Source: Dillenia suffruticosa (lineage: Eukaryota; Streptophyta; Magnoliopsida; Dilleniales; Dilleniaceae). Taken from it: a stretch of 64,000 nt of DNA. Under the pieces are notes generated by a model. It was not told the DNA's origin, searched no databases, and worked only from the letters and a program-made list of their open reading frames with translations. The stretch spans positions 126,501 to 190,500 of the forward strand of contig JAVTVX010000013.1 of NCBI GenBank assembly GCA_033439265.1. Direction: 5' to 3'. Below are positions 63,630 to 64,000 of the stretch, piece after piece. The stretch's first letter is position 1, and each line of letters begins with the position of its first letter. Made by a program: the position numbers and the translations under genes.

Positions 63630-64000
63630 TGTCGGTCATACACATGGAGGGACTAGAAAAAATATATGGGAAATTCAGCTAAATGTGGTACAAAGAAATT
63701 GCGAAGACAATGTGGGCATAACCGCACAAGTTTCAATGATTTCGGTAATATACAAATCAACCCACTTGAACTAGATTTACAGCAGCGATTGGTAATTTAT
63801 AAGAGCCCTGCATCAATTAAAACAGCATACGTAGACTTTGCAATTTTGACCGATGAAACACCCTAAATGTCTAGAATTTTTCATCAACTCACACAATCTC
63901 TTTAATGTCAGAATTATAAAAATTGCCGCGCAAGAGAGCGTACGCTAACTTCAAATCCAATATCGTTATTCCACATTTGCTTAGATACACTTTTCACAAG
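63630..64000. other. Upstream of APY7, window edge
   Basis: Leader, a possible leader intron, and the start of the promoter of the minus-strand apyrase gene. No other gene is visible before the window ends. Confidence 0.5.

Overview
The window is nuclear DNA of a flowering plant, almost certainly a eudicot. The evidence is multi-exon genes with GT-AG introns, plant-only families (apyrase 7, APR-like, ERN1/RAP2.11-type ERF), abundant GA/CT microsatellites, and Copia, RTE and L1-type retroelements. The species cannot be named from sequence alone. I reconstructed seven complete protein genes exon by exon. Phases agree at every junction and each product has the length expected for its family.

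Layout: 1.9-7.7 kb (-) 5'-adenylylsulfate reductase-like protein; 9-12 kb (+) a very AT-rich decayed RTE-clade LINE; 13.6-20.5 kb (+) a fossil Ty1/Copia LTR retrotransposon; 21.4-23.1 kb nested long-inverted-repeat DNA elements whose arms are purine/pyrimidine minisatellites; 23.6-32.2 kb (+) nCBP, an eIF4E-family cap-binding protein with a 6 kb intron; 31.5-35.2 kb four very short poly(A) insertions with target-site duplications and a broken PPR gene; 36.0-38.3 kb (-) Cu/Zn superoxide dismutase of the CSD3 type; 39.4-44.7 kb (-) mitochondrial dicarboxylate/tricarboxylate carrier with a solo LTR in an intron; 47.1-50.5 kb (+) alpha-tubulin; 50.9-53.1 kb L1-type LINE debris with a 276-bp internal duplication; 53.4-54.3 kb (-) AP2/ERF factor; 56.6-58.7 kb (-) exon-like segments I cannot name; 60.5-63.6 kb (-) apyrase 7.

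The genes form no pathway or operon. Their order does carry information. From memory, the Arabidopsis counterparts of CSD3, nCBP and an APR-like gene are consecutive (At5g18100-At5g18120), and those of DTC, two alpha-tubulins and RAP2.11 are also consecutive (At5g19760-At5g19790). Here the two blocks are joined. The 9-35 kb part is repeat-dominated accessory DNA and holds most of the unusual structure. I saw no CRISPR array, tRNA, rRNA or obvious new enzymatic system. The most unusual signal is the nested minisatellite-armed inverted-repeat element at 21.4-23.1 kb.
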